In this document: in pieces, positions 21,590 through 30,405 of the stretch
How the letters are laid out: every line of letters begins with the position of its first letter
Numbering within the stretch: position 1 is the first letter of the stretch
Source: Yponomeuta sedellus
Taxonomy: Eukaryota > Arthropoda > Insecta > Lepidoptera > Yponomeutidae
Direction: 5' to 3'
NCBI GenBank assembly: GCA_934045075.1
Contig: OW203732.1
Coordinates: 4,443,501-4,507,500, forward strand
Length of the DNA: 64,000 bases
Position numbers and translations under genes: made by a program
Notes under the pieces: model-generated
Database searches by the model: none
Told to the model about the DNA's origin: nothing
The model's input: the letters and a program-made list of their open reading frames with translations, nothing else

Positions 21590-21830
21590 GTGCCCGCGAC
21601 TTCGTCTACGCAGGAGTATCGGGTAGATTTTTTCCTACTTTATAAAAATAAAGATATTTACACAATATCTTTATAGGTGTAGCCAATGTGTTATTCTGAT
21701 GTATACGCTGTATGATTATGTACGATGAATTGTGATTAAAATCCATTCAGAATTATTACACGAAAGAGTAACAAACATACGTCCATCCATTCATACTTAA
21801 AAACTTTCGCGTTTATATTATTAGTAAAGA
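21590..21830 (+). repeat. RTE-like LINE 3' end
   Basis: The opening 'actagctggtgcccgcgacttcgtctacgc' and the later 'gagtaacaaacatacgtcc' resemble the common insect RTE-type 3' repeat also seen, diverged, at 13290-13450. Confidence 0.6.
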
Positions 21831-22439
21831 TAAAACATATTTGAATTTGAGTTCTGCGCCTCCGCCCTAGCCGTTGAAAGGGTTATTTACGAAGCGCTCA
21901 AGGTGGAAACAGGTGACAAACGTAATATTGATATTAAGACGTCAAAGTACACACGACGCGCGAGACCATCTTCAGAGCCAAATTGATGTATCAATGTGTC
22001 TAAACGATACCTGGCTGACAAATGACAAGTTAATTTCTTCGTGTTCACGGTACATAAGTCAAGCGTTAAAATGATGGCTAGAAAAGGCCGGTATTATTAG
22101 GAAAACACACAATGTCACACCCTTGGGGCCTAATTTTCTGCACGCGTTGCTGCTTACAGCGTTAAAAAGCTTGCGCCCTGTTTCTTGTGTCAATTTGAAT
22201 ATTGTCAATCAAAGCCGTTTCATAATTCTACAATTCAAAGAAATTCAATCAAATGAAATAATATATTTAAAAAAAGCTTAATTACTAGTGACATGACTAG
22301 AATTCGGTTAGTGGGTAAGGTGGGTAAGTAAGTTTGAATAAGATGGCCACTAAATACACGTCGTGCACTAATTCGTAGTTTTGTAGGACAATTCGAGGTA
22401 TTGACCAAATAGGGGATGCAAAGGCGAAGATAAAAAGTA
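21831..22439. other. Non-coding
   Basis: About 22213-22281 is the first copy of a 68-bp direct repeat that recurs at 22851-22921 (GTTTCATAA.TCTACAATTC.., ending AAAAAGCTTA). No gene seen. Confidence 0.45.
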
Positions 22440-22560
22440 CCCGGAACCGGCGTGCCATGCAACGACTTATGAACGTTAAGGAAGTGAAGGTGATCTGTCA
22501 GGATCGTGGCAAGTGGCAGTCCCTGGTCTCTGCCTACCCCTCTGGGATACAGGCGTCAAT
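22415..22560 (+). pseudogene. LINE C-terminal tail fragment (TATG-tail family)
   Basis: A frame here encodes MQRLMNVKEVKVIC, QDRGKWQSLVSAYPSG, the same tail as at 39544 (inverted), 42891 and 63771. It ends a few bases before the TATG array, which therefore looks like the element's 3' tail. Confidence 0.75.
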
Positions 22561-22692
22561 TTATGTATGTATGTATGTATGTATGTATGTATGTATGTAT
22601 GTATGTATGTATGTATGTATGTATGTATGTATGTATGTATGTATGTATGTATGTATGTATGTATGTATGTATGTATGTATGCATGTATGTAT
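22561..22692 (+). repeat. (TATG)n microsatellite, about 32 units
   Basis: A pure tetranucleotide array with one variant (TGCATGTA near the end), directly 3' of a LINE tail. The MYVC peptides it encodes are artefacts. Confidence 0.97.
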
Positions 22693-23228
22693 TTTTTTAT
22701 TATCCTTTATTGCACACGAAAAACACAAAAAAGAAATACGATTTTAGAAAATACATGTACAAAGGCTAGCTTATCTCTGTAAGAGATTTCTTACAGCAAA
22801 CCTCGGGGAGTCGGAGTGGAGATGTGACACATAACAAAACAATATTATAAATAGAGTTTCATAAGTCTACAATTCAAAGAAATCCAATCAAATCAAATAA
22901 TTTATTTACAAAAAAGCTTATATCCGACCCAAAGATTCCCAAATAAATTTTATAAAAACACAATTCCTTAACACTCCAAAACCGCTCACTAATATAGTTT
23001 ATGGTGAAGATTTTACAAGGAATAGACCTAATCACAGATTAAGTAAAATGCCTATAGGAGTGTTTCAGAGGAGTTGTGTTATGTATACTGTGTATACCAT
23101 ACCGTAAGTTTTCTTTAGTCTTATTGTGTATGTAGGTAGATGCGCGAGGCCGGCGTGCTGCCAGTCTGCAATAAATGGTTGTACCCACAAGACACGCCTT
23201 TTATTCATCAAGTCTCAAGTCCATCGTC
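22693..23228. other. Non-coding, second copy of 68-bp direct repeat
   Basis: 22851-22921 repeats 22213-22281. Otherwise unique. Confidence 0.45.
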
Positions 23229-23330
23229 AACTCATCCCTATTATCCCTATTATCCCTATTATCCCTATTATCCCTATTATCCCTATTATCCCTATTATCC
23301 CTATTATCCCTATTATCCCTATTATTATTA
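23229..23330 (+). repeat. 9-bp minisatellite (CCCTATTAT)n
   Basis: About 11 perfect copies of a 9-base unit CCCTATTAT. It is in frame with its ORFs, giving PII or YYP peptides, which are composition artefacts. Confidence 0.95.
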
Positions 23331-23881
23331 CGCAGATTTTGATTAAGTTATGTGGTGGGTACTATACTCTACCTTACCCCTCTCTACCTTACTCTCTACC
23401 TAAGAAGCGATAAACTTCAAAAGATTTCCATGTAATCAATTAGAAACACTCGTAACTGCTTCAGCCTTTACAACTACAGTTAGTAACTCACTTATTCTGA
23501 ATTGTGAATGTTACCTCACTTATTCCAAAGGCGTTGAGTTGAATTTCGTTTGTCGATGGAAACAATCGCTGTCGCACGTCCATCCGTTAGCGTAGCGCCT
23601 GTATCACGCGCTACTTCCTTCCCACCCCCCTCCCAGGCGGGCCAATCACAGTAATCTATTCGACACTCCTCACTAGTCGAAGTGCCGCTTGGGCGCGCGC
23701 GCAATCATTGTGATCTACACAATCGCAGAGGCTGGAAATTGGACCGCGCGGCCGCAATGGATATATTGCGAGCTAAACTTTACGATGGCGCTACGGTGAG
23801 ATATACATAGCAGGCTGTAGATTCTTACGATAAAAAAAATTAATCTGTTTATTTTATAAAAATAATCGACAAAATATTCTG
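23331..23881. other. Non-coding; locally GC-rich
   Basis: Around 23550-23770 the DNA is CG-richer (for example 'gcgcgcgcgcaatc' near 23692), but there is no coding evidence. Confidence 0.4.
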
Positions 23882-24183
23882 GTTAGAATATTTTCGGGGC
23901 TTAATCGCGTAGTAATTTATTGCTATTTTACCTCGACGTTTCGACGACGTTACAGTCATTGTGGTCACGAGAAGACTGATGGCTGGCACCCGTTTGCATC
24001 TTCGGCTGATGAGGTTTCAGACTACCTTCAATCAGCCATCACAAAGCACTATTAGGATTGCGACACACTACACTGACAATGTCTGACGATAAGCCATGCG
24101 ACTTTTTTCCACTCGAACACATCTTGATGGCCGGATCCCACGTTTTCTACTACTACGCGATTAAGCCCCGAAAATATTCTAAC
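23882..24183 (+). mobile_element. MITE-1, complete copy with 33-bp perfect TIRs
   Basis: Positions 23882-23914 (starting GTTAGAATATTTTCGGGGCT) are the exact reverse complement of 24151-24183. The interior (302 bp total) has no ORF. Other copies: 5013-5276 (inverted, one end lost) and 47998-48127 (3' part lost). I could not fix a target-site duplication, so the superfamily stays open. Confidence 0.85.
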
Positions 24184-24644
24184 TATGAAAGTACTTATAG
24201 TTAAGTCAATTATACATTTCCACGTAATTACTAAAGAATGTTTCTTATTGGCACCAGCAACATGTATGGAGATATAAAAGTAGAAATAGTAATGACTTCT
24301 CGACTTCTTTTACAAGACAAGTTCTTTGTTAAGATTTGAGATGTTCACTTTGTAAAAAAAAAGTATTATAAAAACAGTTATGGTTCTTTTTCCGTTGGTG
24401 GCGGTAGTGAGCACCGTTCCTTAACGACAAGCTTGCAATAGGCCACTGTAGATCTGCGAGGTGTTAACACGCGTCTTGCCCGATAAGTCTTGCGGCTACA
24501 TAGTTGTAACTCTACTTGAATGAGTGTTATTGGATGATGCTGCAGTCATTGTGATCTAGCTGCACTGCGCTCCAGAAGGCAACAACACATAAATAACGGA
24601 ACTCGTGCAATTTGGATAATATAGTAGATACAGTAACTGTACCC
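24184..24644. other. Non-coding, nothing recognised
   Basis: No supported feature. Confidence 0.45.
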
Positions 24645-24755
24645 GCGACCTCTGGCTATCCGTGCCTGGCATCGAATCCCGGCATGGGTAGATTTTTTAG
24701 CCTCTAAATAAGTTTTTAAAATTGTCCTTCACACGGGTTAGTGCATTAAAAATAA
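24645..24755. repeat. SINE-B copy with internal inversion
   Basis: The left half reads as minus-strand SINE-B (CCCGCGACCTCTGGCTATCC). It switches within a few bases to plus-strand SINE-B (GAATCCCGGCATGGGTAGAT to CACGGGTTAGTGCATTAAAA). Confidence 0.75.
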
Positions 24756-25223
24756 TATAATCATACTTCAACAAATAAATATTGTTCATTTTATTTTTTT
24801 CGTCTATCTACTTCGATCGAGGCGAACCACTCAGCTGTGCTAATGTGTGCCAACTATCTGACCGCAACCAACGAGGTAGCTGTCCGCAAAAAGAAGTCCG
24901 ATTAGGCGACATCGTTAGCGCACGCTGCTGAGCTAGAAAATAATATTTCAAAGCTCAATTACACCATCCGTCAAGTAGATCCTCCTGCAATTTTGTCATT
25001 CAAAATCGGTGGGACCGGTCCCCTTATGGGCTTAATTATGAGGTGGATGGTGAGCCGAGGCCATAAGGCGATGTTAACGAGCGCCTCTCATGTGTTCACC
25101 GGCCACTTCCGGTCTGACTCACTTCATTTAACTCTGGGGCTTGCTGGAATTAAATTGTGAGAATCCATACATTTCCCACAGACTTCAAAAGTTCGTTGGT
25201 TGGGCGGTCGGTAGTAAGACTGT
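24756..25223. other. Non-coding flank of the Polinton
   Basis: No gene or repeat recognised. Confidence 0.45.
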
Positions 25224-25229
25224 ATGAGA
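25224..25229. repeat. Target-site duplication, left (ATGAGA)
   Basis: ATGAGA immediately precedes the left terminal repeat and is repeated immediately after the right one at 36939-36944. Six bases is the length made by Polinton integrases. Confidence 0.9.
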
Positions 25230-25355
25230 AGTAGGATGTTATTGGGCATTCTGGACCAGCTTCCATTCGTTTGAGCTCACGACGCACCGCGCCGGTTGGC
25301 GCGGCTTGTCGCTCTCTCAAACTCATTACAGCTATTCCAGAATACCCAATAACAT
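25230..25355 (+). repeat. Polinton left terminal inverted repeat, itself a hairpin
   Basis: This 126-bp repeat is inverted at 36813-36938 with about four mismatches by eye. The repeat is also an imperfect palindrome: 25237-25293 pairs with 25298-25354 around GGTT, at about 42 of 57 positions. It starts TGTTATTGGG and has a strong GC core (CCGCGCC GGTT GGCGCGG). Similarity continues weakly inward (GATTCT). Confidence 0.92.
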
Positions 25356-27780
25356 CGAGTGATTCTAATTTATAGTTTCAATAATTTTACGAGCAACCTA
25401 CACAGTTTATGATAAATTCCATCAATGAAAACGAATGACACTAGGAAGCTTGAGTGAATGCAACTCACCATCATCTTGGTGGAGATAGGTCCGCATAGTC
25501 ACTGAGTTGAATTAAATAAAGGATCCCCAAGCTCAACTGAATTGTATTTACCCACTAGCTATGTTTTGTGCAGTTTCGTAATATACTAGATAAAACAGCA
25601 CACATTATTTGCGGTATCGGTTAGGTTTCCTCATTAAGACAATGACATGAAATATTCCAAGTGATACTTGTATTTACCCAGTCATAGTTTTGTGACCAGA
25701 TTGGCTTCTCCCACTGAATGAGTTTAACACCACTGGTGTCTACTTTTCATAACAGTGACACAAAACTTTGCTTTTTCAACCCAGTTTGTTTTGTAGTCAG
25801 ATTGACGTCTCCCACATGAACAAGGTACAACACCACAAATTTTGTTATCAGATTGACTTCCCGTGATGGCCCTTCATACAATAACATAAAAGTACAATTT
25901 CAACTTAATCATATTTTGTGGTCAGATTGACGGCTCCCACTGTTAGAAAGATTCAGCACCACAAATTACTTTGTGATCAGATTGACTTCATGTGATGAAC
26001 CTTCTTGCGCAACAGTGACACAAAACATTTTCGTCTTAACTGTATTTTATGGTCAGATTGACGTCTCCCATTGTAAAAAAGGTGATTCCAACACAACAAA
26101 ATTTTGTGATCCTTTTCATGTGACACAAATACTGGGTGATTGGCAGAACCAGGAAATACTTGTATTTTAGGCATATTTTATGGTCGGCACAAAGAATACC
26201 TTACTTTTCCCACAAAAATGTTAGTGATCAGATTGAAGTCTCCTGTTTATCGTTCACTACGGAAAACACAAAACATTGCACAGTAGGAAAAATTTACTTC
26301 TACAGTTACTTGAATCCTTGGGTATACTTAAGTAAAATCGTGAATTAATGATAATATCACTGACACATAAAAGTATACTTTCATTAATGGAAATCTATTT
26401 CCTACTAACGTGTCACTTTAGTTAACGCGAATGCGAATATGATAGGTGGCTGGCAGGGATTGTCAACCTTTAGCTGTTGACGCAGGAGTTATAAATTTGA
26501 TACGAAGTATACACGGTGTAAGAAAAAATATGTTGTCAAAAAGTACAGTTTTATTTATAAAAGTTGGTTCCTTTGAACATTCCTTAAAGGTATTCCGGTA
26601 ATAAAGCATTTTCCATGTTATTATTTTTTTAAGACTTGATGTTAAAGTATTTTAAGAAATCATGATTTTGTAAATACGACCGACAGCATTTTGTCTTTTT
26701 TTAATTGAAACTTGAAGATATTATTCTCATCCCATTATACGTAACTGAACCTATGCAGATAGTTTTATATTTTTTCAACAGTTTTCTAACATCAGTTCTC
26801 GTTCATTTTCTATCTAAATTTATCTGTAACATACAGTAAAATAAATACAGTAAATTTTACATAACCCATAAATAAAGAATTTAGAGGGGTCATAATATTT
26901 TAATGTATCACCTACATAAGAGATAACCAAAGGTTGACTATACTAGCTATACTCTAGTCTAAGATCCACACGGAAAAAACTCGTTGCATCAAAATATTTA
27001 GCTGTAGGTATCATTAATACCTAATGTTTGACTTTCACATAATATTGTGGAGTCTACCAAATGCTTTATAAAGAATACCTAGATAAGTATTATTTATCCT
27101 GAAATACATTTATATAGTAATTTCATCGATATCATACGATGTTTTCTATGGATAAGCTAGAGGAATTAATTATAATTTCCTATTTAGCTCATCATCCGAT
27201 TTCTGGTAACTGGAAATAACAGTTTATTTTCTTCTGCTATAGTGAAATATTCACCCAATTCGAACATTATCTGATTAAGATCAAGAAAATCTAAAGTAAA
27301 TTGCAACATGTGTATCTAGGACTATTTACTCCTACCTAGGTATGAAACCTACGAATTTGCTACGTTAACGTTATTGGATCCGTTGCAAGCTTCTGATTGC
27401 GAAACATCTTACCTACAATAATCGATATATTGGTCACATTATGTTGCAATGGCAACCAGCCACATTAACTTGAGCTATTAAATAGTGCTGACATTATGAG
27501 AATAACATATAGGCTTGACCTTGCTACCGGTCAAGATGATTTGGTTAAGTACCTACTTTTGAAGGCAAAGCAAAAATTTTGGGTGTTCGATACTAAAAAG
27601 TAATATGTATTACTTTTATCAACAATCACCTATATTCATACACCTATAAATAAAGGCGATTTTCGCATTTACTTCATTACAGTACTTGTAATAAAAAAAC
27701 AACATACACATTTAGGATATAAACCTATAACACCCTGATTTATCTAAAATTCTCATCACTTCCGATAACGTGATAACGCT
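25356..27780. other. Polinton left non-coding arm
   Basis: No ORF above about 70 codons is credible here. In a canonical Polinton this length would hold part of a polymerase gene. The only structure seen is the iterated CAGATTGA array (25697-26236). The remainder is AT-rich and unstructured by eye. Confidence 0.6.
25680..26250 (+). repeat. Iterated CAGATTGA motif array in the Polinton
   Basis: Seven same-orientation motifs start at 25697 (CAGATTGG), 25798, 25849, 25923, 25978, 26054 and 26229 (all CAGATTGA). Two context types alternate: a long form around TTTTGTGGTCAGATTGACGT followed by CTCCCAC, and a short form around TTTGTGATCAGATTGACTTC followed by GTGATG. Together they make a degenerate repeat of about 125-131 bp. 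Degenerate copies lacking the core lie near 26104 and 26177. The array could be a replication-origin iteron set, a regulatory region for the rightward gene, or a decayed minisatellite. Confidence 0.75.
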
Positions 27781-27853
27781 GTTCAGTACAGTCTCCGTGT
27801 GGTGTAATTATCTACGACTTCCTCGCTACCAGTCACTCCATCGGTATCAAAAT
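27720..27853 (+). promoter_or_regulatory. Putative promoter and 5' leader of the rightward Polinton gene
   Basis: A TTCAGTACAGT initiator-like sequence (arthropod Inr TCAGT at 27783-27787) lies about 70 bases upstream of the first splice donor. No strong TATA box at the usual spacing. Inferred from position only. Confidence 0.35.
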
Positions 27854-29446
27854 GTTAGTAAGTATATTTATTTACATCCTAATTTTTTTTTTTTTTACGT
27901 GTTCCACTGACTAAACCGTATTAGTCCCTATATGAAAACTATGTCCCGAACTATGTCTAAAAAATATGTTCCAGTCACTACATTTATCTAGTATAGTAAT
28001 TACAATACGGTGTATAAATCGTTTAGGTTAAATGTATAAGACTGGTATAAAACTATGTTATTATTATTTCAGGTCTGACTCCGAGTTTGAATTCTCTGGT
28101 GTACCTATTGCTGTGCAGTCGAGTAAGAAGCAAAAGACTCCAACCAGCTCCAAACGCAAAGCATCGAGCTACGTTGAGGAGACAGTTAGGTAAGAATACA
28201 ATACATCTATAGTTTATTATAAATGATTGTACACTTTACACATCGTTTCAAATGACGATTCCCTCGATGTAATCAAGCTGTTGATGAAAATCTTGGAACA
28301 TTGAAAGAGATAACAACTGTTTATTTGTTTGTTTCATAACTAAAAGTTGTTTATTCGTCTTAATAATTCAAACCATAGGTTTGACCCTTAAACCTTATTT
28401 TCTATAGCCTAAAGCCGGGGCCGCTGCACCATGTTACGCGTGTTACAAAAAACGTAACACTTAAATATAATAAAAGTGGGACATGGTATAACACGTTAGG
28501 TACTTGTTATATAACGTTACGTTACGTAACACGTAAAGTGTTAATACCACTCCCCATTTTTGTTTTAATAACGTGTTACATTTTTTGTAACACGCGTAAC
28601 ATGGCGCAGCGGACCCGGCTTAACATTGATCGTTACGGTAAATGTTTACATCCAGGGAAAAGTTTACTGGAATAGAATTAGTCTCGTTATATTATTCGTT
28701 GTTACGTTGTCGCGTCATTTGACTCTAGCACACCGCTGAGTCATTGAATCGTTGATTACATTGCAGGCATGTACTCGTAAAGGTTAACATGCTGTCGACT
28801 GTTTACTTTGCATCTTACTAGTCGTGGGTTCGATACCCGCTTCGCGTAGTATTTTTGTTTTCCATGTAAGATATGCTTATTAAGAATCACTTGGGATATT
28901 TGCTTATTAAGAATGACATATATGGGATAGATCAAAAGTAGATATGTACCCTTCATATTAAACTATCATCCACTTCATACTCGTTCAATGTATGTGTATC
29001 TCCTATAGATAGCCTACCCAATCGGAATATAGGTATAAGTTTATGAAGGTACTTATGTTTTAAAATATATTGTTCACTTTTACAGGTCTGCAAGCACCTT
29101 AAAGAAAAAGACGGTGGGAGATCTTTTCGGGATTTTGCGAGACGCAGAGAAGGTCGCTAAAGCGACTCCCGAGCAGCACCAACTGGGGTCGAGTCTAGTG
29201 ACGCGGGTCGCCAATGGTCACGTTCGTCGGACAGCAACGACGGAAGGAGAATTCTATATAGAATTGAAGGTCTACAACACTACCGATGCTGCAAGTACCA
29301 ACGTTCAAGAGAGGTGGAAAAAAGCGTTGATGGTAATAAAATTGCAGACTGATACGGACACACCGCACTGGGACGTATTACAGAAATTTATTAAACAAGT
29401 TTATTCACTGTATGATAATAGTGAGGCGAGTTTTTTTAGATTTTAG
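27852..29446 (+). CDS. Spliced Polinton protein of unknown function (about 159 residues)
   Basis: This is the only rightward gene seen in the element. Its frame is interrupted by two introns with clean signals. Intron 1 runs 27854-28072 (donor GTTAGTAAGT, acceptor TTATTTCAG), so the start codon is built across the junction from AT at 27852-27853 and G at 28073. Intron 2 runs 28190-29085 (donor GTAAGAATA, acceptor ACTTTTACAG) and joins in phase. Exon 2 is Ser-, Lys- and Glu-rich, suggesting a nuclear, basic N-terminus. Exon 3 encodes a mixed helical domain (motifs TVGDLFGILRDAEKVAK and WKKALMVIKLQTDTDTPHWD). I recognise no family. In Polintons this arm usually holds replication genes, so a replication or regulatory role is a guess. 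The first-exon choice is uncertain. Intron 2 contains a nested MITE. Confidence 0.55.
28412..28621. mobile_element. MITE nested in intron 2 of the Polinton gene
   Basis: The left end AAGCCGGGGCCGCTGCACCA.. and right end ..GGCGCAGCGGACCCGGCTT are inverted, with about 48-bp arms that also share CATGTTACGCGTGTTACAAA. The element is about 210 bp. The palindromic middle is rich in GTAACGTTACGTTACGTAAC. Having landed in an intron, it may be tolerated. Confidence 0.8.
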
Positions 29447-29808
29447 GCGAGACTGATCCGACTGACCCTTACTACTACGCGCAAAATATTTTGAGTGGGT
29501 TCGATAGTGATGTCGAAGAAATACGAAACCCGGCTCCATCAGACGTGGGGAAGCGGAAAAGTAAGACTTCAAGGAAACGGGTTGCAAAGGACTCCACGTC
29601 TACATCATATGTGGTTAGCAAGGCGGCAAGAAGAGGAAATCGGTTGATAAAAATAGAAGTATTCGACTTAAATGAGTGTAAGGACACAAACAGTGAAAGT
29701 GCGGTGTTAAGTGCCCAATATGTTGTGATAGATCCTGTAGACGAAATAATGGACATGGTGGAAAACGTAGTTAAGAACATTTCTAAAAATATGTGCAATA
29801 GTTATTAA
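29447..29808 (+). CDS. Possible C-terminal extension of the rightward gene
   Basis: The open frame from just after TTTTAG at 29446 to 29808 encodes an acidic start (ETDPTDPYYYAQ), a basic patch (KRKSKTSRKRVAK) and a hydrophobic-acidic tail (MDMVENVVKNISKN). It has no good start codon of its own. It is one frame off the previous exon, but the 17-base stretch 29430-29446 begins GT and ends TTTTAG. Treating it as removed keeps the two frames in register (343 + 359 bases, divisible by 3). Such an intron is far shorter than known insect introns. Programmed frameshifting, a sequencing error, or an alternative upstream donor are other options. Confidence 0.4.
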
Positions 29809-29834
29809 TTTCGTTTTAAATTAAAAATTAATTA

Positions 29835-29875
29835 AATAAAACATGTTTTCTTTTTTAAATACATTTACATTTATT
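29835..29875. terminator. Back-to-back polyadenylation signals
   Basis: AATAAA on the plus strand (29835-29840) ends the rightward gene. Its complement TTTATT (29870-29875) ends the leftward gene block. The convergent units therefore end within about 40 bases of each other. Confidence 0.7.
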
Positions 29876-29916
29876 TCTTACTTTCAATAAAAAAGTTACA
29901 TAAATACTTGCTTATT

Positions 29917-30405
29917 CTAAATAAATTCTATAACATTATTTTCATAAAACCATTTCTTGACACATAGTACATTTTTCAACGCACATTGTTTGTGGTGAGA
30001 AAAACACGTAAAATTGCATACACTATATTTATCATGCAGGTATTTTATATTAGGACATTGATTTTCCTCGATATTAATAACACAACAATCACCACAAAGT
30101 TTATTTACCCACATGATTTTTTCTAAACCTTTTACAAAAATTTTCTTATTCCTCAATAAACTATAAATTAACCTATGAAATTCGCGGTAGTCAATAAAAC
30201 CTTCACGCCAATAAATTCCTCTATTCTTTTCCAACCAAACAACTTGCTTTTTTTCGCTATCTGATAAAGTAGAAAATGGATAAGGAGGTTTTACCAAGTA
30301 GACCATAGTAAATTCTTTAGTAGCGAGAGCAAACTCTTTAATAATAAAATTATTTTTATAATCTCTAAATCCTTGTAAATCTACAAAAATATGTTCAGAA
30401 TTCAT
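29917..30405 (-). CDS. Conserved Cys/His-rich protein, function unknown (162 aa)
   Basis: This is the last gene of the leftward block; its ATG overlaps the capsid gene stop as ATGA (30402-30405). The N-terminus has IFVDLQGFRDYKNNFIIKEF, a motif I recall from uncharacterised insect and Polinton proteins and which loosely resembles the first motif of DEDD exonucleases with one acidic residue replaced. The C-terminal third contains clustered Cys and His residues (CGDCC, then C-N-F-T-C-F-S-H-H-K-Q-C), which could bind zinc. No enzyme class can be assigned from the sequence alone. Possible roles are nucleic-acid binding or processing. It is intact. Confidence 0.75.
   Translation of the reverse strand: MNSEHIFVDLQGFRDYKNNFIIKEFALATKEFTMVYLVKPPYPFSTLSDSEKKQVVWLEKNRGIYWREGFIDYREFHRLIYSLLRNKKIFVKGLEKIMWVNKLCGDCCVINIEENQCPNIKYLHDKYSVCNFTCFSHHKQCALKNVLCVKKWFYENNVIEFI

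Noticed and set aside
23229..23330. CRISPR-like regular repeats
   Set aside because: The unit is 9 bp with no spacers; this is a minisatellite in a eukaryotic genome.
25230..25355. The two terminal hairpins as independent MITE insertions
   Set aside because: The shared AG-start sequence outside the palindrome, high identity in opposite orientation and the ATGAGA duplication spanning the whole 11.7 kb favour true termini of one element.
25973..26348. Short ORFs in the Polinton left arm as remnants of polymerase B
   Set aside because: None contains polymerase B motifs, and they overlap the iterated CAGATTGA array, which explains their repeated residues.
29426..29446. Programmed -1 frameshift at the T-run in exon 3
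   Set aside because: The run fits a slippery heptamer, but a -1 shift meets TAG at once (29437-29439), and a +1 shift also ends within a few codons.
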